Assembly: GCA_037201625.1 (NCBI GenBank)
Contig: JBBCGR010000001.1
Span: 682,001 to 746,000 of the forward strand
DNA: 64,000 nt
Source of the DNA: JAMXLO01 sp037201625
Lineage (GTDB): Bacteria > Pseudomonadota > Alphaproteobacteria > Acetobacterales > Acetobacteraceae
Direction of reading: 5' to 3'
Under the pieces are notes generated by a model that worked only from the letters and a program-made list of their open reading frames with translations, was not told the DNA's origin and did not search any database. The translations under genes were made by a program, and so were the position numbers. Every line of letters starts with the position of its first letter. Positions within the stretch are counted from its first letter, which is position 1. Positions 25,823-34,632 of the stretch are shown here, in pieces.

Positions 25823-27066
25823 GCGCTCAACCGCAGGGCTGGAGCAGCGACCGTCGGCAGGCTCCGCGCGATCCATCCGAGGCCGTCATGACGCAACCCG
25901 CCCGCGAGTACGTGGCGCAGGAACGTAGCGCGACGGGCGGTGCCTGCGTCCCGATCGGCGATCACCGTCGCGATGCGCGCCCAGTGCCGGTCGAGTGCCT
26001 GATGGATACGGGCCGGGATCAACTGTCCCTGCGGCGCGGCGGTCAGCGTCGCCGCACGCAGCAACGCCCGGTCCCAGCCCCGCACCACGTCCTCCTCGCG
26101 TCCGATATGCCGGGCGAAGCCCTGGTACTTGCGAAAACCCGAGCGTGCGACAATGACTCCGGGGACATCGTACGCGGCCGCGGTCACGTAGCCATGCATC
26201 GAATTGCCGACATAGACGATGGCGTGGCCCAGCAGCGCCGCGACCTCCCGCAGGCTCTGCGGTGCATCGACGACCGCGTGGGCGACCGTCATGCTGAGCG
26301 AAAGCAGGCGCGCGCCTTCGCCGTCATTCAGGCTGGGACCGATGGCGATCAGCACCGGCGTCAGCCCCCAATGCCGGGCGAAGCTGCTGATCGTCGCGCC
26401 GAGTTGCGGGATCGCCGCACGATCAATGCGATCGGGGCGCAGATGGACCGCCATCAGCCGTGCATCCGGTGTAAGACCCATGCGCTGCAGCACGGCATGC
26501 AACGCGCCCTGCAGGCTGGACTTCGGCCACACGGCGGCGAGTCCCGCGACCGTGTCCGGCACGACCTCTGCCGCGTGCGAGCGGCCAAGGAAGATTGCGC
26601 TGGTCTCGTCGCGGACAGCGACATAGTCGGCGACGGCAACTGCCGGATCCAGCACCTCGCGCCGCAGCACCGCCTCCATCGGCGCGGGCACGCCCGGTGC
26701 GTTCCATGCCAGCGGTACATCGGCCAACGCCGCCGCCAGCGCGCCGCCGTACCACAGCGAGAGGTAGGCGAGATCGCTGACCCCCTGGGCGCGGTATTCC
26801 TGCAGGAAGTCGGCGCGCCATGCATGCACAAGTTCGCCTCCGCCGACCGCGACGGCATCGGGACGCAGGTCCTGGCTCAACAACTCCGACATGGCGTGTG
26901 TCGGCAGCGCGTCGCTGAACAGCGTGCTGCCAGCGGTGGGGGAAACCGGCAGCACCGTCCAGCCGAGCGGAGCCAGCCGAGCCGCGGCGACGACAGGAAA
27001 CAGCAGGTCGCCGAAGTTGGCGACGTCGAACGTTCCGCACAGTGCAAGCCGCCGTTGTGCCGTCAC
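25819..27066 (-). CDS. Polysaccharide pyruvyltransferase-family protein
   Basis: 415 residues with the family pattern: N-terminal LCGTFDVANFGDLLFPVVAA, then AVAVGGGELVHA and DYVAVRDETSAIFLGR, EVVPDTVAGLA, and the C-terminal YVGNSMHGYVTAAAYDVPGVI. Family members attach pyruvate ketals from PEP to sugars of capsules and exopolysaccharide, although many are uncharacterised. First gene of the leftward operon. A 160-bp gap separates it from a divergent paralogue at 27227. Confidence 0.8.
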   Translation of the reverse strand: MTAQRRLALCGTFDVANFGDLLFPVVAAARLAPLGWTVLPVSPTAGSTLFSDALPTHAMSELLSQDLRPDAVAVGGGELVHAWRADFLQEYRAQGVSDLAYLSLWYGGALAAALADVPLAWNAPGVPAPMEAVLRREVLDPAVAVADYVAVRDETSAIFLGRSHAAEVVPDTVAGLAAVWPKSSLQGALHAVLQRMGLTPDARLMAVHLRPDRIDRAAIPQLGATISSFARHWGLTPVLIAIGPSLNDGEGARLLSLSMTVAHAVVDAPQSLREVAALLGHAIVYVGNSMHGYVTAAAYDVPGVIVARSGFRKYQGFARHIGREEDVVRGWDRALLRAATLTAAPQGQLIPARIHQALDRHWARIATVIADRDAGTARRATFLRHVLAGGLRHDGLGWIARSLPTVAAPALRLSA

Positions 27067-27226
27067 GTGGACGCACGATCCTTCGTCGTGTTGTCGCGAC
27101 CCTGCGATGCCGGTAGCTTAGCCAGGGCATGATGACCGTTGCAACGCGCGACCCGCCTTCGGCCTCGTTGATGGCGTGTTTTCCATGACAACATCTGGAG
27201 AAGTTCGATCGGGTCCGGACGGTGGG

Positions 27227-28459
27227 ATGCGAACAGTGCACCTTGCGTGCCTGTGCGACGTCGCAAATTTCGGTGATGCACTCTTTCCGCTGCTTGCCGA
27301 ACGCAGGCTGCATCCGTTCGGCTACCGTGTCACCGGCATCACGCTGAGCGGGCGGGCCTCCGCATGGCCGGATGCCCCCGTATCGATCAGCCTGCGGGAC
27401 CTGGTCGGCCACGCCCCGGCCAGTGCCGGCGTGCTGATCGGCGGCGGCAACATCATCGTCGCACGCCCGACATCGCTGGCAGAGGCCGCGCTCGCGTCGT
27501 TGTGGCTCGGGGCAAGCTGGCATGCCGCTGTGCACGATCTCAAGCTGCTCTGGAACGCGCCGGGTCTGCCGCGACCCTTCACGCGGCATCCGCTGGGGCT
27601 GCTGGCGCGTGCCGCCCTGGATGCGGCCGACCGGGTGGCGGTGCGCGACGCGTACAGCCACAGCATCATCGAGGATCTGCGGCCCGATACCGACCTCGTG
27701 CCGGACACCGCCATCGACCTCGCGTCGCTGTGGCCCGCGGCGATGCTGGCACCGGTGTTCCGCGATCTGCTCGCGCGCACAGCGGCCCCGACCGATCGTC
27801 CCATCGTCGTGGTGCATGTGCGGGCCAGGGATGGCGACGCCGGTTTTCCGCAGATCGCGGCTGCGATCGATGCGTTCGCCCGTGAGCACGACTGCCTGCC
27901 GCTGCTGCTGGCGCTCGGCCCGGCGGTGCACGACGATATCGTGCTCCGTCGGCTGTCCTCGCATCTCAGTGCGGCGCATATTCTGCTGGATGCGCCTCGC
28001 ACCTTGCAGGAGATCGCGGCAGCCCTGGCCTTCGCGCGCGGCTATGTCGGCCAATCGCTGCACGGCTATGTCGCTGCGGCCGCGTACGCGGTGCCGGGCA
28101 TCCTGGTGGCGCCGCCGCCGGCACGGCGGTTCCGCGGTTTCCTCGACCATTGCGGCAGGCCGGATGCGCTGGTCGCGGACTGGTCCGCGGCCTTCGCGCG
28201 GCTCGTATCGCTGCCGCCGCGACGGCCGCTGCCGGACGCCATGCATGCGGCGCTGGATGGACATTGGCAGGCAACGGCGGCGATCCTGGATGGCCCACGC
28301 GCGATCAACCCTGGCGCATTGGCCCTGTTGCGCCTGGCGGCAAAATTAGGTGCCGAACATCTCGGGCCGGACTGGGCACTGCGTTCGCTGATGCCGGGCA
28401 CCTATTCGACCCGGCACGCACAGGGACGCGACGGCATGGCCAAGGAGGCGGCGCGTTGA
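27227..28459 (+). CDS. Polysaccharide pyruvyltransferase-family protein, second paralogue
   Basis: 410 residues, paralogous to the divergent neighbour. It shares LCDVANFGDALFPLLAERRL, VLIGGGNIIVARP, RVAVRDAYSHSIIEDLRPD, DLVPDTAIDLASLWP and YVGQSLHGYVAAAAYAVPGI. I set the start at MRTVHLACLC because it matches the length before CDVANFGD in the paralogue; ATG at 27185 is also possible and neither has a strong ribosome site. It ends in a TTGA overlap with the next gene. Two such proteins side by side suggest two pyruvylation steps or a heteromer. Confidence 0.78.
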   Translation: MRTVHLACLCDVANFGDALFPLLAERRLHPFGYRVTGITLSGRASAWPDAPVSISLRDLVGHAPASAGVLIGGGNIIVARPTSLAEAALASLWLGASWHAAVHDLKLLWNAPGLPRPFTRHPLGLLARAALDAADRVAVRDAYSHSIIEDLRPDTDLVPDTAIDLASLWPAAMLAPVFRDLLARTAAPTDRPIVVVHVRARDGDAGFPQIAAAIDAFAREHDCLPLLLALGPAVHDDIVLRRLSSHLSAAHILLDAPRTLQEIAAALAFARGYVGQSLHGYVAAAAYAVPGILVAPPPARRFRGFLDHCGRPDALVADWSAAFARLVSLPPRRPLPDAMHAALDGHWQATAAILDGPRAINPGALALLRLAAKLGAEHLGPDWALRSLMPGTYSTRHAQGRDGMAKEAAR

Positions 28460-29754
28460 GCGATCGGGCGATCACGTCACCGCAGACCGCATGCCTCGGG
28501 GCGGCGTGGGCCGGCAGCAGCGTCAACTGCGTCCCGTTCCGCTACCGTGCCGTCCTGCCTGTCGCCGACGGCTGGCTCGTTTCGTACTACGATGCCGCGG
28601 GCGCCGTGACGCTGTGCCACGTGTACGAGTCGTTTCGCGTCGGCCCGCGCTGGTGCACTCCTTCGCCGGTGAAGCCGCACGATGCGCATGCCTGTATCAG
28701 CCTCGGGCGCGGGCCGGAGGGCGATGTGCACGCCGTGTTCGGTGCGCACGCCTCGACCGCATGGCATGTTCGCGTCACGTCCGACCTGTCGGCATGCCTC
28801 CAGCCGCCGCGTCCGCTGACCTATGACAAGGCGAGCCGCCTGACGTATCCGCAGTTGCTGTCTGGCAACGATGCGCCGGGCCTCGCGATGCTCTATCGCG
28901 AGGGTGGCGCCTGGCGTGGCGAAATCCGGGTGGCTCGCTGGCGGGACGATCGTGATGCGTTCGTGCCGGACGATGCGCCACTGCTGTCGGGCATGGCTGG
29001 CCGGCTTGGCGCGGGACCTTACGTCAATCGCCCGGTTCGCCTGCCGGATGGCCGGGTCGCGCTGTTCGTCGTCTGGCGCCTGCCGCCGGACCTGACCTCT
29101 GCCGGCGACGTGGCGAATGTCGGCATCGATCTGGTGCTCGCCGATGCCGACCTGGCATCGCTGACGACTGCCGATGGCGTGGCGCTTCGTCGCCCGGTGA
29201 CGCCGTTCCACGGTGCGCGCGCGTGGGCTGTGCCGCCGGGCATGAACCTGATCAACCAGGGGAGTGCCGCGTGCGCGCCCGACGGCGCTCCGATGGCGCT
29301 GACCTACTGGGACGACGCCCGCGGCATTCCGCAATACCAGCTTCTGTGGCGCGCCGGTGGCCTGTGGCACGCGACGCCGATCTCCGACTTCCGGACGCAC
29401 TTCGCGCTTGCCGGACGCGGCACTCTGCCGCTGCCGCACAGCCGGCCCGAGATGCTGGTACGAAAGGATGGCGCTATACTCTGCATCTTTCGCAGTGCCG
29501 AGTACGGCAACCGGCTGATGCTGAGCGTGCATGCGCCGCCATACCGTGCGCCGTGCGGTGCGCCGCGTGTGCTGGTCGATGAGGACCTGGGGCAGTACGA
29601 GCCGGTGGTCGATCCGGATACGTTTCATCGCGATGGCAGCGTCGTGCTGTTCGTCCAGGCATGCCACCAGGAGCAGGGCGACGGCGCGGCGACGGCACGC
29701 TCGGCGCCCGCCCGTCTGCTGCGGTGGCCGGCAGCCGACGTGAGCACGTGGTGA
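28456..29754 (+). CDS. BNR-4 repeat / sialidase-like beta-propeller protein
   Basis: 432 residues, read from a TTG at 28456 that overlaps the upstream TGA; AAGGAGG 7 nt before supports it. The sequence is a series of beta-rich blades with phrases like ADGWLVSYYDAAGAVTLCH, VHAVFGAHASTAWHVRVT, MALTYWDDARGIPQYQLLW and HRDGSVVLFVQACHQ, the layout of the BNR-4 family. Such propellers bind or cleave glycans. No signal peptide is present, so it is predicted to be cytoplasmic, which is odd for an enzyme acting on an exported glycan. Cotranscribed with the pyruvyltransferase. Confidence 0.65.
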   Translation: MSDRAITSPQTACLGAAWAGSSVNCVPFRYRAVLPVADGWLVSYYDAAGAVTLCHVYESFRVGPRWCTPSPVKPHDAHACISLGRGPEGDVHAVFGAHASTAWHVRVTSDLSACLQPPRPLTYDKASRLTYPQLLSGNDAPGLAMLYREGGAWRGEIRVARWRDDRDAFVPDDAPLLSGMAGRLGAGPYVNRPVRLPDGRVALFVVWRLPPDLTSAGDVANVGIDLVLADADLASLTTADGVALRRPVTPFHGARAWAVPPGMNLINQGSAACAPDGAPMALTYWDDARGIPQYQLLWRAGGLWHATPISDFRTHFALAGRGTLPLPHSRPEMLVRKDGAILCIFRSAEYGNRLMLSVHAPPYRAPCGAPRVLVDEDLGQYEPVVDPDTFHRDGSVVLFVQACHQEQGDGAATARSAPARLLRWPAADVSTW

Positions 29755-29779
29755 CCGGTGCCCGTCCGGATATCGTGCG

Positions 29780-30688
29780 ATGAGGGCCGGCCCCAGCCGT
29801 ACGGCACTCGGCGTGGCACGACTGCGCGCGATGCATCAGGTGAAGGATGGCGGTGCGATCTTCACCGATCCGTTCGCGGTGCCACTGCTGGGCGAGGATG
29901 CCGATGCGCTGCGGCGTAGGGAGGACCCTCCGCTGATGCGTCGCGTGCGACGCTTCATTGCGGCACGCAGCAGGATTGGCGAGGCGTTCCTGGCCCGTGC
30001 GGTCGACCGCGGCGTGCGCCAGGCCGTGATCCTCGGCGCCGGTCTCGACACATTCGCATTGCGCAATCCGCATGCGGCGCGCGGCCTGCGGGTCTTCGAG
30101 GTCGACCATCCGGCAACCCAGCAGCACAAGCGGGCGCGGATGGCGGCGGCCAGCCTGGCCGCTCCCGACTGCCTGGTGTTCGTGCCGGTGGATTTCGAGC
30201 GCGACGATCTGGCGATGGCGCTGCATCAGGCTGGCTTCGATGCGGACGCACCGTGCTTCTTCCTCTGGCTGGGCGTCGTCGCCTATCTCAGCCGGGAGGC
30301 GATCGACGCGACGCTGCGGACGATCGGCGGTCTCGCCGATGCCGAGGTCGTGTTCGACTGCACCGAACCGCCGGAGGCGTATCCCGATGTCCTGCGTGCG
30401 TTCGTCGCCGACCGCCGGCGGCGTGTGGCCTCGATCGGCGAGCCGTGGGTCAGCCATTTCCGCAGTGTGGACCTGGATCCGTTGCTGCGCGCCCACGGGT
30501 TCACCGATTGCGAGGACCTGGACGGCGCGTGCATCGAAGCGTGGCTGGCGGAGCATGCACCGGGCATGCCCGGCCCGCCGATCGCCGGCTCGCATCTGGT
30601 GCGCGCAAGGGTCCATCCGCGATTGACGGCCGGGCCCGTGGAGAGGATCACCCCGTACCTGCCGGAACTAGGTTCACGCCGACCGTGA
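29780..30688 (+). CDS. Class I SAM-dependent methyltransferase, LCMT/TIGR00027-like
   Basis: 302 residues. Family marks are TALGVARLRAMHQ at the start, the SAM motif QAVILGAGLDTFALRNP (~75-91), LRVFEVDHPATQQHK and FLWLGVVAYLSREAI. These belong to the leucine carboxyl methyltransferase-like family that methylates carboxylates or hydroxyls. In this locus it could methylate a sugar or a carboxylate such as a pyruvyl group. It sits 25 bp after the BNR-4 gene and 10 bp before the transglutaminase-like gene; all point the same way. Confidence 0.8.
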   Translation: MRAGPSRTALGVARLRAMHQVKDGGAIFTDPFAVPLLGEDADALRRREDPPLMRRVRRFIAARSRIGEAFLARAVDRGVRQAVILGAGLDTFALRNPHAARGLRVFEVDHPATQQHKRARMAAASLAAPDCLVFVPVDFERDDLAMALHQAGFDADAPCFFLWLGVVAYLSREAIDATLRTIGGLADAEVVFDCTEPPEAYPDVLRAFVADRRRRVASIGEPWVSHFRSVDLDPLLRAHGFTDCEDLDGACIEAWLAEHAPGMPGPPIAGSHLVRARVHPRLTAGPVERITPYLPELGSRRP

Positions 30689-30698
30689 CGCGCGCATC

Positions 30699-32018
30699 AT
30701 GACGACGACGGTCCCGATTCCACTGCTCGCGCTGGGTGCGGCGGGCGTTGCGCCATTCGGACCGCCCGGGGCGACGCCGCTGCGTCGGACGCCAGAACCG
30801 GTGATCCTCGCTTATCTGATTCTCGGCGGCTTCATTCATGATTTTCGATCCGGCGATGGAGCCGCCTGTGTCAGCCAGGCGCGCGAGGCGCTGGACCGCT
30901 GGTGCGAGATGGGTCTCGGGTTCGCGCGAGGACCTGACGATGGCCGGCTGTTCGACCCGGTGGAGGTGGCCAATTTCATCCCGTGGTCCGGCCTGTTCGC
31001 GGACGATCCGTTCTGGCAGGAACATTTCGTCACCACCGGCCGCCGTCTCACGCAGGAATTTCGAGGCTCACCCGACGCGGCGCCTGGCGATGGTGCCAGT
31101 GCGCCGCACGATTTCCACTTGCGGCTGACCCGTCGTTTCGGTCCTGCGGCGGGCCTTGCCGGCAAGCGGGCGCGGCTCTTCCTGCGATATCCCGTGGAGG
31201 GCGGTGCGTCGCTTCTCCTGGCGCCACCTCGGGTTTCCGCGCCCGATGGCGCACGCATCCGCACAGGGACGGATCGACTGGAGGTCATGCTCACCGCCGA
31301 TGCCGGCCTGATCGAGGTCGCCGCCGACTATCAGATCCGCTGCGCGCCCGCTGCGCTCGGGCATGTCGCGGCGTTGCCGGTTGCGGAGCGTGCGCTGTAC
31401 CTGCAGCCGCGCGAGGGGCTGATCCAGATCACCCCTCGCATCGCGGCACTTGCCGAGGCGCTTGGTGGCCCTGAGCGGAATCCTCTTGAACTGGCCGAGG
31501 GTTTTCGGGATTTCATCCATGGTACGCTGATCTGTGGCGTGCTGCGCTATGATCTGATTCCGCACGACTCGCCGCTCGACTGGGTGTTGCAGCACCGGTG
31601 GTTCGACTGCCAGTTGGGATCGGCGCTGCTTGCCGCGCTGTGCCGCGCCAGGAACGTACCTGCACGGCTGTGTGCCGGCCACCTGCTCTATCGGCACGCG
31701 CCGACGTTTCATTACTGGGTGGAGATCTGGTGTCCCGACACCGGTTGGCGCGGCTTCGATCTGCTGTCATGGACCTTGTCGGTTGCCGGACGCGATGCAG
31801 ACTGGCGCGGCATCTTCTCCGGAACGCTTGATCCGCGGCTGCAGACTGAAACTCTGCCGCGCCACTTCACCGGCATGGGCAGCGCCAGTCTGCCCGCGCG
31901 CTGGCATTTGTTGCTGACCCCGCACGCCGACGGGGCGGAGACCCGGATTTGCGAGCGTGAGACTGGCACGTTGGCTGTCAGCGACCGGCTGTCGTTCCGA
32001 CCGCCGGCGCCGGCGTGA
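30699..32018 (+). CDS. Transglutaminase-like cysteine enzyme
   Basis: 439 residues. The C-terminal part is a transglutaminase-like domain with a complete triad: Cys304 in RWFDCQLGSALLAALC, His338 in APTFHYWVEIW and Asp354 in WRGFDLLSW. The N-terminal ~240 residues are a beta-rich region typical of the bacterial family that also includes cysteine peptidases. No signal peptide is seen. It could crosslink, amidate or cleave a peptide-type bond; in a glycan locus, attaching an amine or amino acid is plausible but unproven. Its 3' end overlaps the convergent GT2 gene by 41 bp. Confidence 0.8.
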   Translation: MTTTVPIPLLALGAAGVAPFGPPGATPLRRTPEPVILAYLILGGFIHDFRSGDGAACVSQAREALDRWCEMGLGFARGPDDGRLFDPVEVANFIPWSGLFADDPFWQEHFVTTGRRLTQEFRGSPDAAPGDGASAPHDFHLRLTRRFGPAAGLAGKRARLFLRYPVEGGASLLLAPPRVSAPDGARIRTGTDRLEVMLTADAGLIEVAADYQIRCAPAALGHVAALPVAERALYLQPREGLIQITPRIAALAEALGGPERNPLELAEGFRDFIHGTLICGVLRYDLIPHDSPLDWVLQHRWFDCQLGSALLAALCRARNVPARLCAGHLLYRHAPTFHYWVEIWCPDTGWRGFDLLSWTLSVAGRDADWRGIFSGTLDPRLQTETLPRHFTGMGSASLPARWHLLLTPHADGAETRICERETGTLAVSDRLSFRPPAPA

Positions 32019-32802
32019 TGACGAATGCCAGGCCGTTATTGCCGCATACCTGGACCGGCCGGCCCTGCCAGTCGAACGGCGCGAGGCCGGCGCGCAATGC
32101 GGCCTCCCGCCGGCCCAGAAGCCCGCGGGAGATTGCCAGCCGATCCGCCAGCATCGCGTGGTGGTCGTCGGCCCATGTATTCCGCCCGTGGCTGACGTAG
32201 ACGAAGAGATGCGGCGCATCCGCCAGCACCGCCAGGGTGCCGCGCTCGTTCAACGCCAGCACCACGGCCAGATCCTCGCCGCGGGAGGCCGTTTCGCCGA
32301 TGGTAGGATACGACAGCGGCGCGTCGATCCGGGCCATCAGCGTGCCAGGGTGGCCGCTCGCAGGGGTTGCGCGCCAACTGGTGACATACAACCGGTCGTG
32401 CCCGGGGAAGTAATGAACGACGTCGCGCAGCAGCACCGCCTCGGCGCCGGTCTCGCGCAGCCGTCCCCATTGCCGCGACAGTCGTTCCGGGTGGGAGCGA
32501 TCGTCATCGTCCCACTGGCAGATGACATCCCCCCTCGCCGCCGCGATCGAGGCCATGCGCATCGCCCCGAGCGTCTGGCCCGGTGCGATGCGCACCAGCC
32601 GGATGTCACCCCGATCAAACCGCCGAACCGTGTCGCGCAAGGCCTCGATATCCGATGCCGACTCGGATTCCGTCACGATCACCAGTTCCCGCTCCGGGTA
32701 GGTCTGCCGGCGGTAGTCGGCGATGCTCTCGGCGACCATTCCGGCGCGCACGGGGTCTGCCTTCGTCACCATGAGACAACTGATCATTCCAGTCTCGCGC
32801 AT
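31978..32802 (-). CDS. GT2-family glycosyltransferase
   Basis: 274 residues with the GT-A fold: MISCLMVTKADPVRAGMVAE, the QTYPERELVIVTE start of strand 2 and a clear acidic metal motif CQWDDDDRSHPERLS (~100-114). The segment EDLAVVLALNERGTLAV lies in the acceptor half. No membrane helix is present. Convergent with the transglutaminase-like gene with 41 bp of antisense overlap, and divergent from the biotinyl-like gene at 32882. Confidence 0.8.
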   Translation of the reverse strand: MRETGMISCLMVTKADPVRAGMVAESIADYRRQTYPERELVIVTESESASDIEALRDTVRRFDRGDIRLVRIAPGQTLGAMRMASIAAARGDVICQWDDDDRSHPERLSRQWGRLRETGAEAVLLRDVVHYFPGHDRLYVTSWRATPASGHPGTLMARIDAPLSYPTIGETASRGEDLAVVLALNERGTLAVLADAPHLFVYVSHGRNTWADDHHAMLADRLAISRGLLGRREAALRAGLAPFDWQGRPVQVCGNNGLAFVITPAPAVGTTAGR

Positions 32803-32881
32803 GCCACCTGCTCTGGGCCACGGATCGATTCCGGCCTAGGTTTACGGACCCGCAACGTCGTCCACAATATGGGACCAGCCC

Positions 32882-33238
32882 ATGATTCTTGCCTTCGCGC
32901 TACCCCGCATCGTCGAGGCCATGACGGACGCGCGGGTTCGAGCCTTTCATGCCGCCGAGGGGACGTGGCTGAAGTCGGGCGGCGCGCTCTGCGACCTGAC
33001 GGTCGATCTGAGCGTGGCGGCGCAACAGGATTGTCCCCCTGTTTCGCATTACAGGATCGCCATCCGTGAGGCTGTCTGGTTGCGCCGGATCGAGATCCCG
33101 GCTGGCGAATTATGCGAGGTCGGCAAAGTGGTCGCGCTGTTGAGCACCGAGGAGCATGAGCCTCTCGTGCCGGCGGTCCGCGGCATCCGCCACATGGTGG
33201 CCGGCATCATCCTGAGCACGGAGGAGGGCCTGTGGTGA
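32882..33238 (+). CDS. Small protein with biotinyl/lipoyl-like C-terminal half
   Basis: 118 residues. After an N-terminal helix (residues 1-25) the sequence turns beta-rich. The region EIPAGELCEVGKVVALLSTEEHEPL (residues ~70-95, cited in parts) looks like the G-x-x-V-x-x-G-x-x-V-A-x-L strand pattern of barrel-sandwich hybrid domains. The usual acceptor Lys is not present: STEEHE takes the place of a typical E-T/S-D/M-K. It overlaps the next gene through GTGA and is surely cotranscribed with it. Possibly a partner or pseudo-carrier to the lipoyl-like protein at 34815. I do not recognise the family. Confidence 0.5.
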   Translation: MILAFALPRIVEAMTDARVRAFHAAEGTWLKSGGALCDLTVDLSVAAQQDCPPVSHYRIAIREAVWLRRIEIPAGELCEVGKVVALLSTEEHEPLVPAVRGIRHMVAGIILSTEEGLW

Positions 33239-34632
33239 GCGCGATCCCGCTTGCTCTCGGCGATCTGCCGGCAAATCCCTTCACGGTCATCCGTTCCGGC
33301 ATCCGCTGGCTCGTGCGCAACGGGGATGCCTGCCGGGCGGGCGACGTCATCGCCTCCTCCCGAATTGGACTGGTGCCGCAAGGCCGCGGGGGCTCGCTTA
33401 CGGGCACGTCGTTTGCCGAGGAACGTTACGATCTGCACGTCGCGCTGGTCGTGAGCCAGGCTGGCCGATTGCAGCAGCGGGATGGTCTTTCGCTCGGCGG
33501 CGATTTCGACAATCAGCATGATTCCCAGCGGCCGTGGGATCCGGCGACGGTGATCGGCACGCTGACAGTCGGCGATGACACCGGGGACGCGCCCGTCCTG
33601 CGTCCGGTCCTGCTCGCGGGACGACGCACGACCGACCTGGCGGAGGACCGGAAGACGCTGCTGTCCGGCTGGCATGACAGGGCGCGCGCCTGGCACGGCG
33701 GCACCACCGGTCACGCGACACTCCTGAGCCTTGGCATCTGCGAGCAGAACGGGATGGTCCGCGGCGAGCGGCAGGCGTTTCTCGAGTTGCTGCGGGACAG
33801 TGCGGGACCCTTGCACGCGGTGTACGTGGCCGACGAAGGCCTGGTGCCGTCCGCGCCCGTTCTGCTAAGCCAATTGTCACGGACCCCGCGGGATGCCGAG
33901 GCGATTGCGGCGGACCTGATGCGGGATCTGCCGCGCCGAACGACGCCTGGGGCGGCGGATTATTTCTTCATCGGCACGGCTTTGAGCGCGCTCGGCCGGT
34001 CGCCGATCACTGATCGGCTGGACATTCTGACCAGCGACGGCGTTGCCAAAGCCCCAGCGGCCAACACGATCCTGCTCTCCCTGCATGCTGAGACGCCGGT
34101 CGTGCTACGCCATCGCCGTCTCGGCTATTTCGCCAACTGGCACAAGTTCCGGGTGCAGGCGGCAGGTCAGGCGACGCGGGACTGGCTGCGCTCGGCGTTC
34201 GAGGTGGTGCGCCGTACGCCGGACGATATTCGTGACGATTACCGGGCCCTGGCTGCCGCCGTGCGGGAGCGTACCGGTGCGCGCCTGCTGGTCATGAACA
34301 GTGTCTCGACCTCCGCGCGTGAGGATATCACCAGCTATGCCAGCTTCGACGGCCCGCTGCACGCGTCGCTCGCGTCGGTTCGCGCCAAGGAGTTGAACCT
34401 GATGCTGGGTGAACTGGCGGCGGAGGGAACGCTCGATGTCCTCGATGCCGATGCGGTCGCGGCGGAGTTGGGTGCCGGTCTGCACATTCCGGACGGCGTG
34501 CATCAGAGCGGGCGGATGCAGCATGAACTGCGCGCCGAACTCCTGCATCACCTCGAGCGATCGCGCGTCTACGACAGAGCGCCGGTTGCTAGAGCAGATT
34601 CCGTTCGTGCAGGCTCACGGAATCCGCTCTAG
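33235..34632 (+). CDS. SGNH-hydrolase-like protein with N-terminal biotinyl/lipoyl-like segment
   Basis: 465 residues, starting at GTG (33235) inside an overlap with the previous stop; GGAGGAGGG precedes. Residues ~12-45 (IRSGIRWLVRNGDACRAGDV) again resemble a barrel-sandwich hybrid half. The C-terminal half has an SGNH-like end: RLLVMNSVS, then KELNLMLGELA, LDVLDADAVAAELG and the D-G-V-H pair in HIPDGVHQSGRM, which would hold the catalytic Asp and His. The same layout is found in two leftward genes at 35173 and 37061. The last residues and the TAG stop are encoded by a hairpin repeat. Confidence 0.6.
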   Translation: MSAIPLALGDLPANPFTVIRSGIRWLVRNGDACRAGDVIASSRIGLVPQGRGGSLTGTSFAEERYDLHVALVVSQAGRLQQRDGLSLGGDFDNQHDSQRPWDPATVIGTLTVGDDTGDAPVLRPVLLAGRRTTDLAEDRKTLLSGWHDRARAWHGGTTGHATLLSLGICEQNGMVRGERQAFLELLRDSAGPLHAVYVADEGLVPSAPVLLSQLSRTPRDAEAIAADLMRDLPRRTTPGAADYFFIGTALSALGRSPITDRLDILTSDGVAKAPAANTILLSLHAETPVVLRHRRLGYFANWHKFRVQAAGQATRDWLRSAFEVVRRTPDDIRDDYRALAAAVRERTGARLLVMNSVSTSAREDITSYASFDGPLHASLASVRAKELNLMLGELAAEGTLDVLDADAVAAELGAGLHIPDGVHQSGRMQHELRAELLHHLERSRVYDRAPVARADSVRAGSRNPL

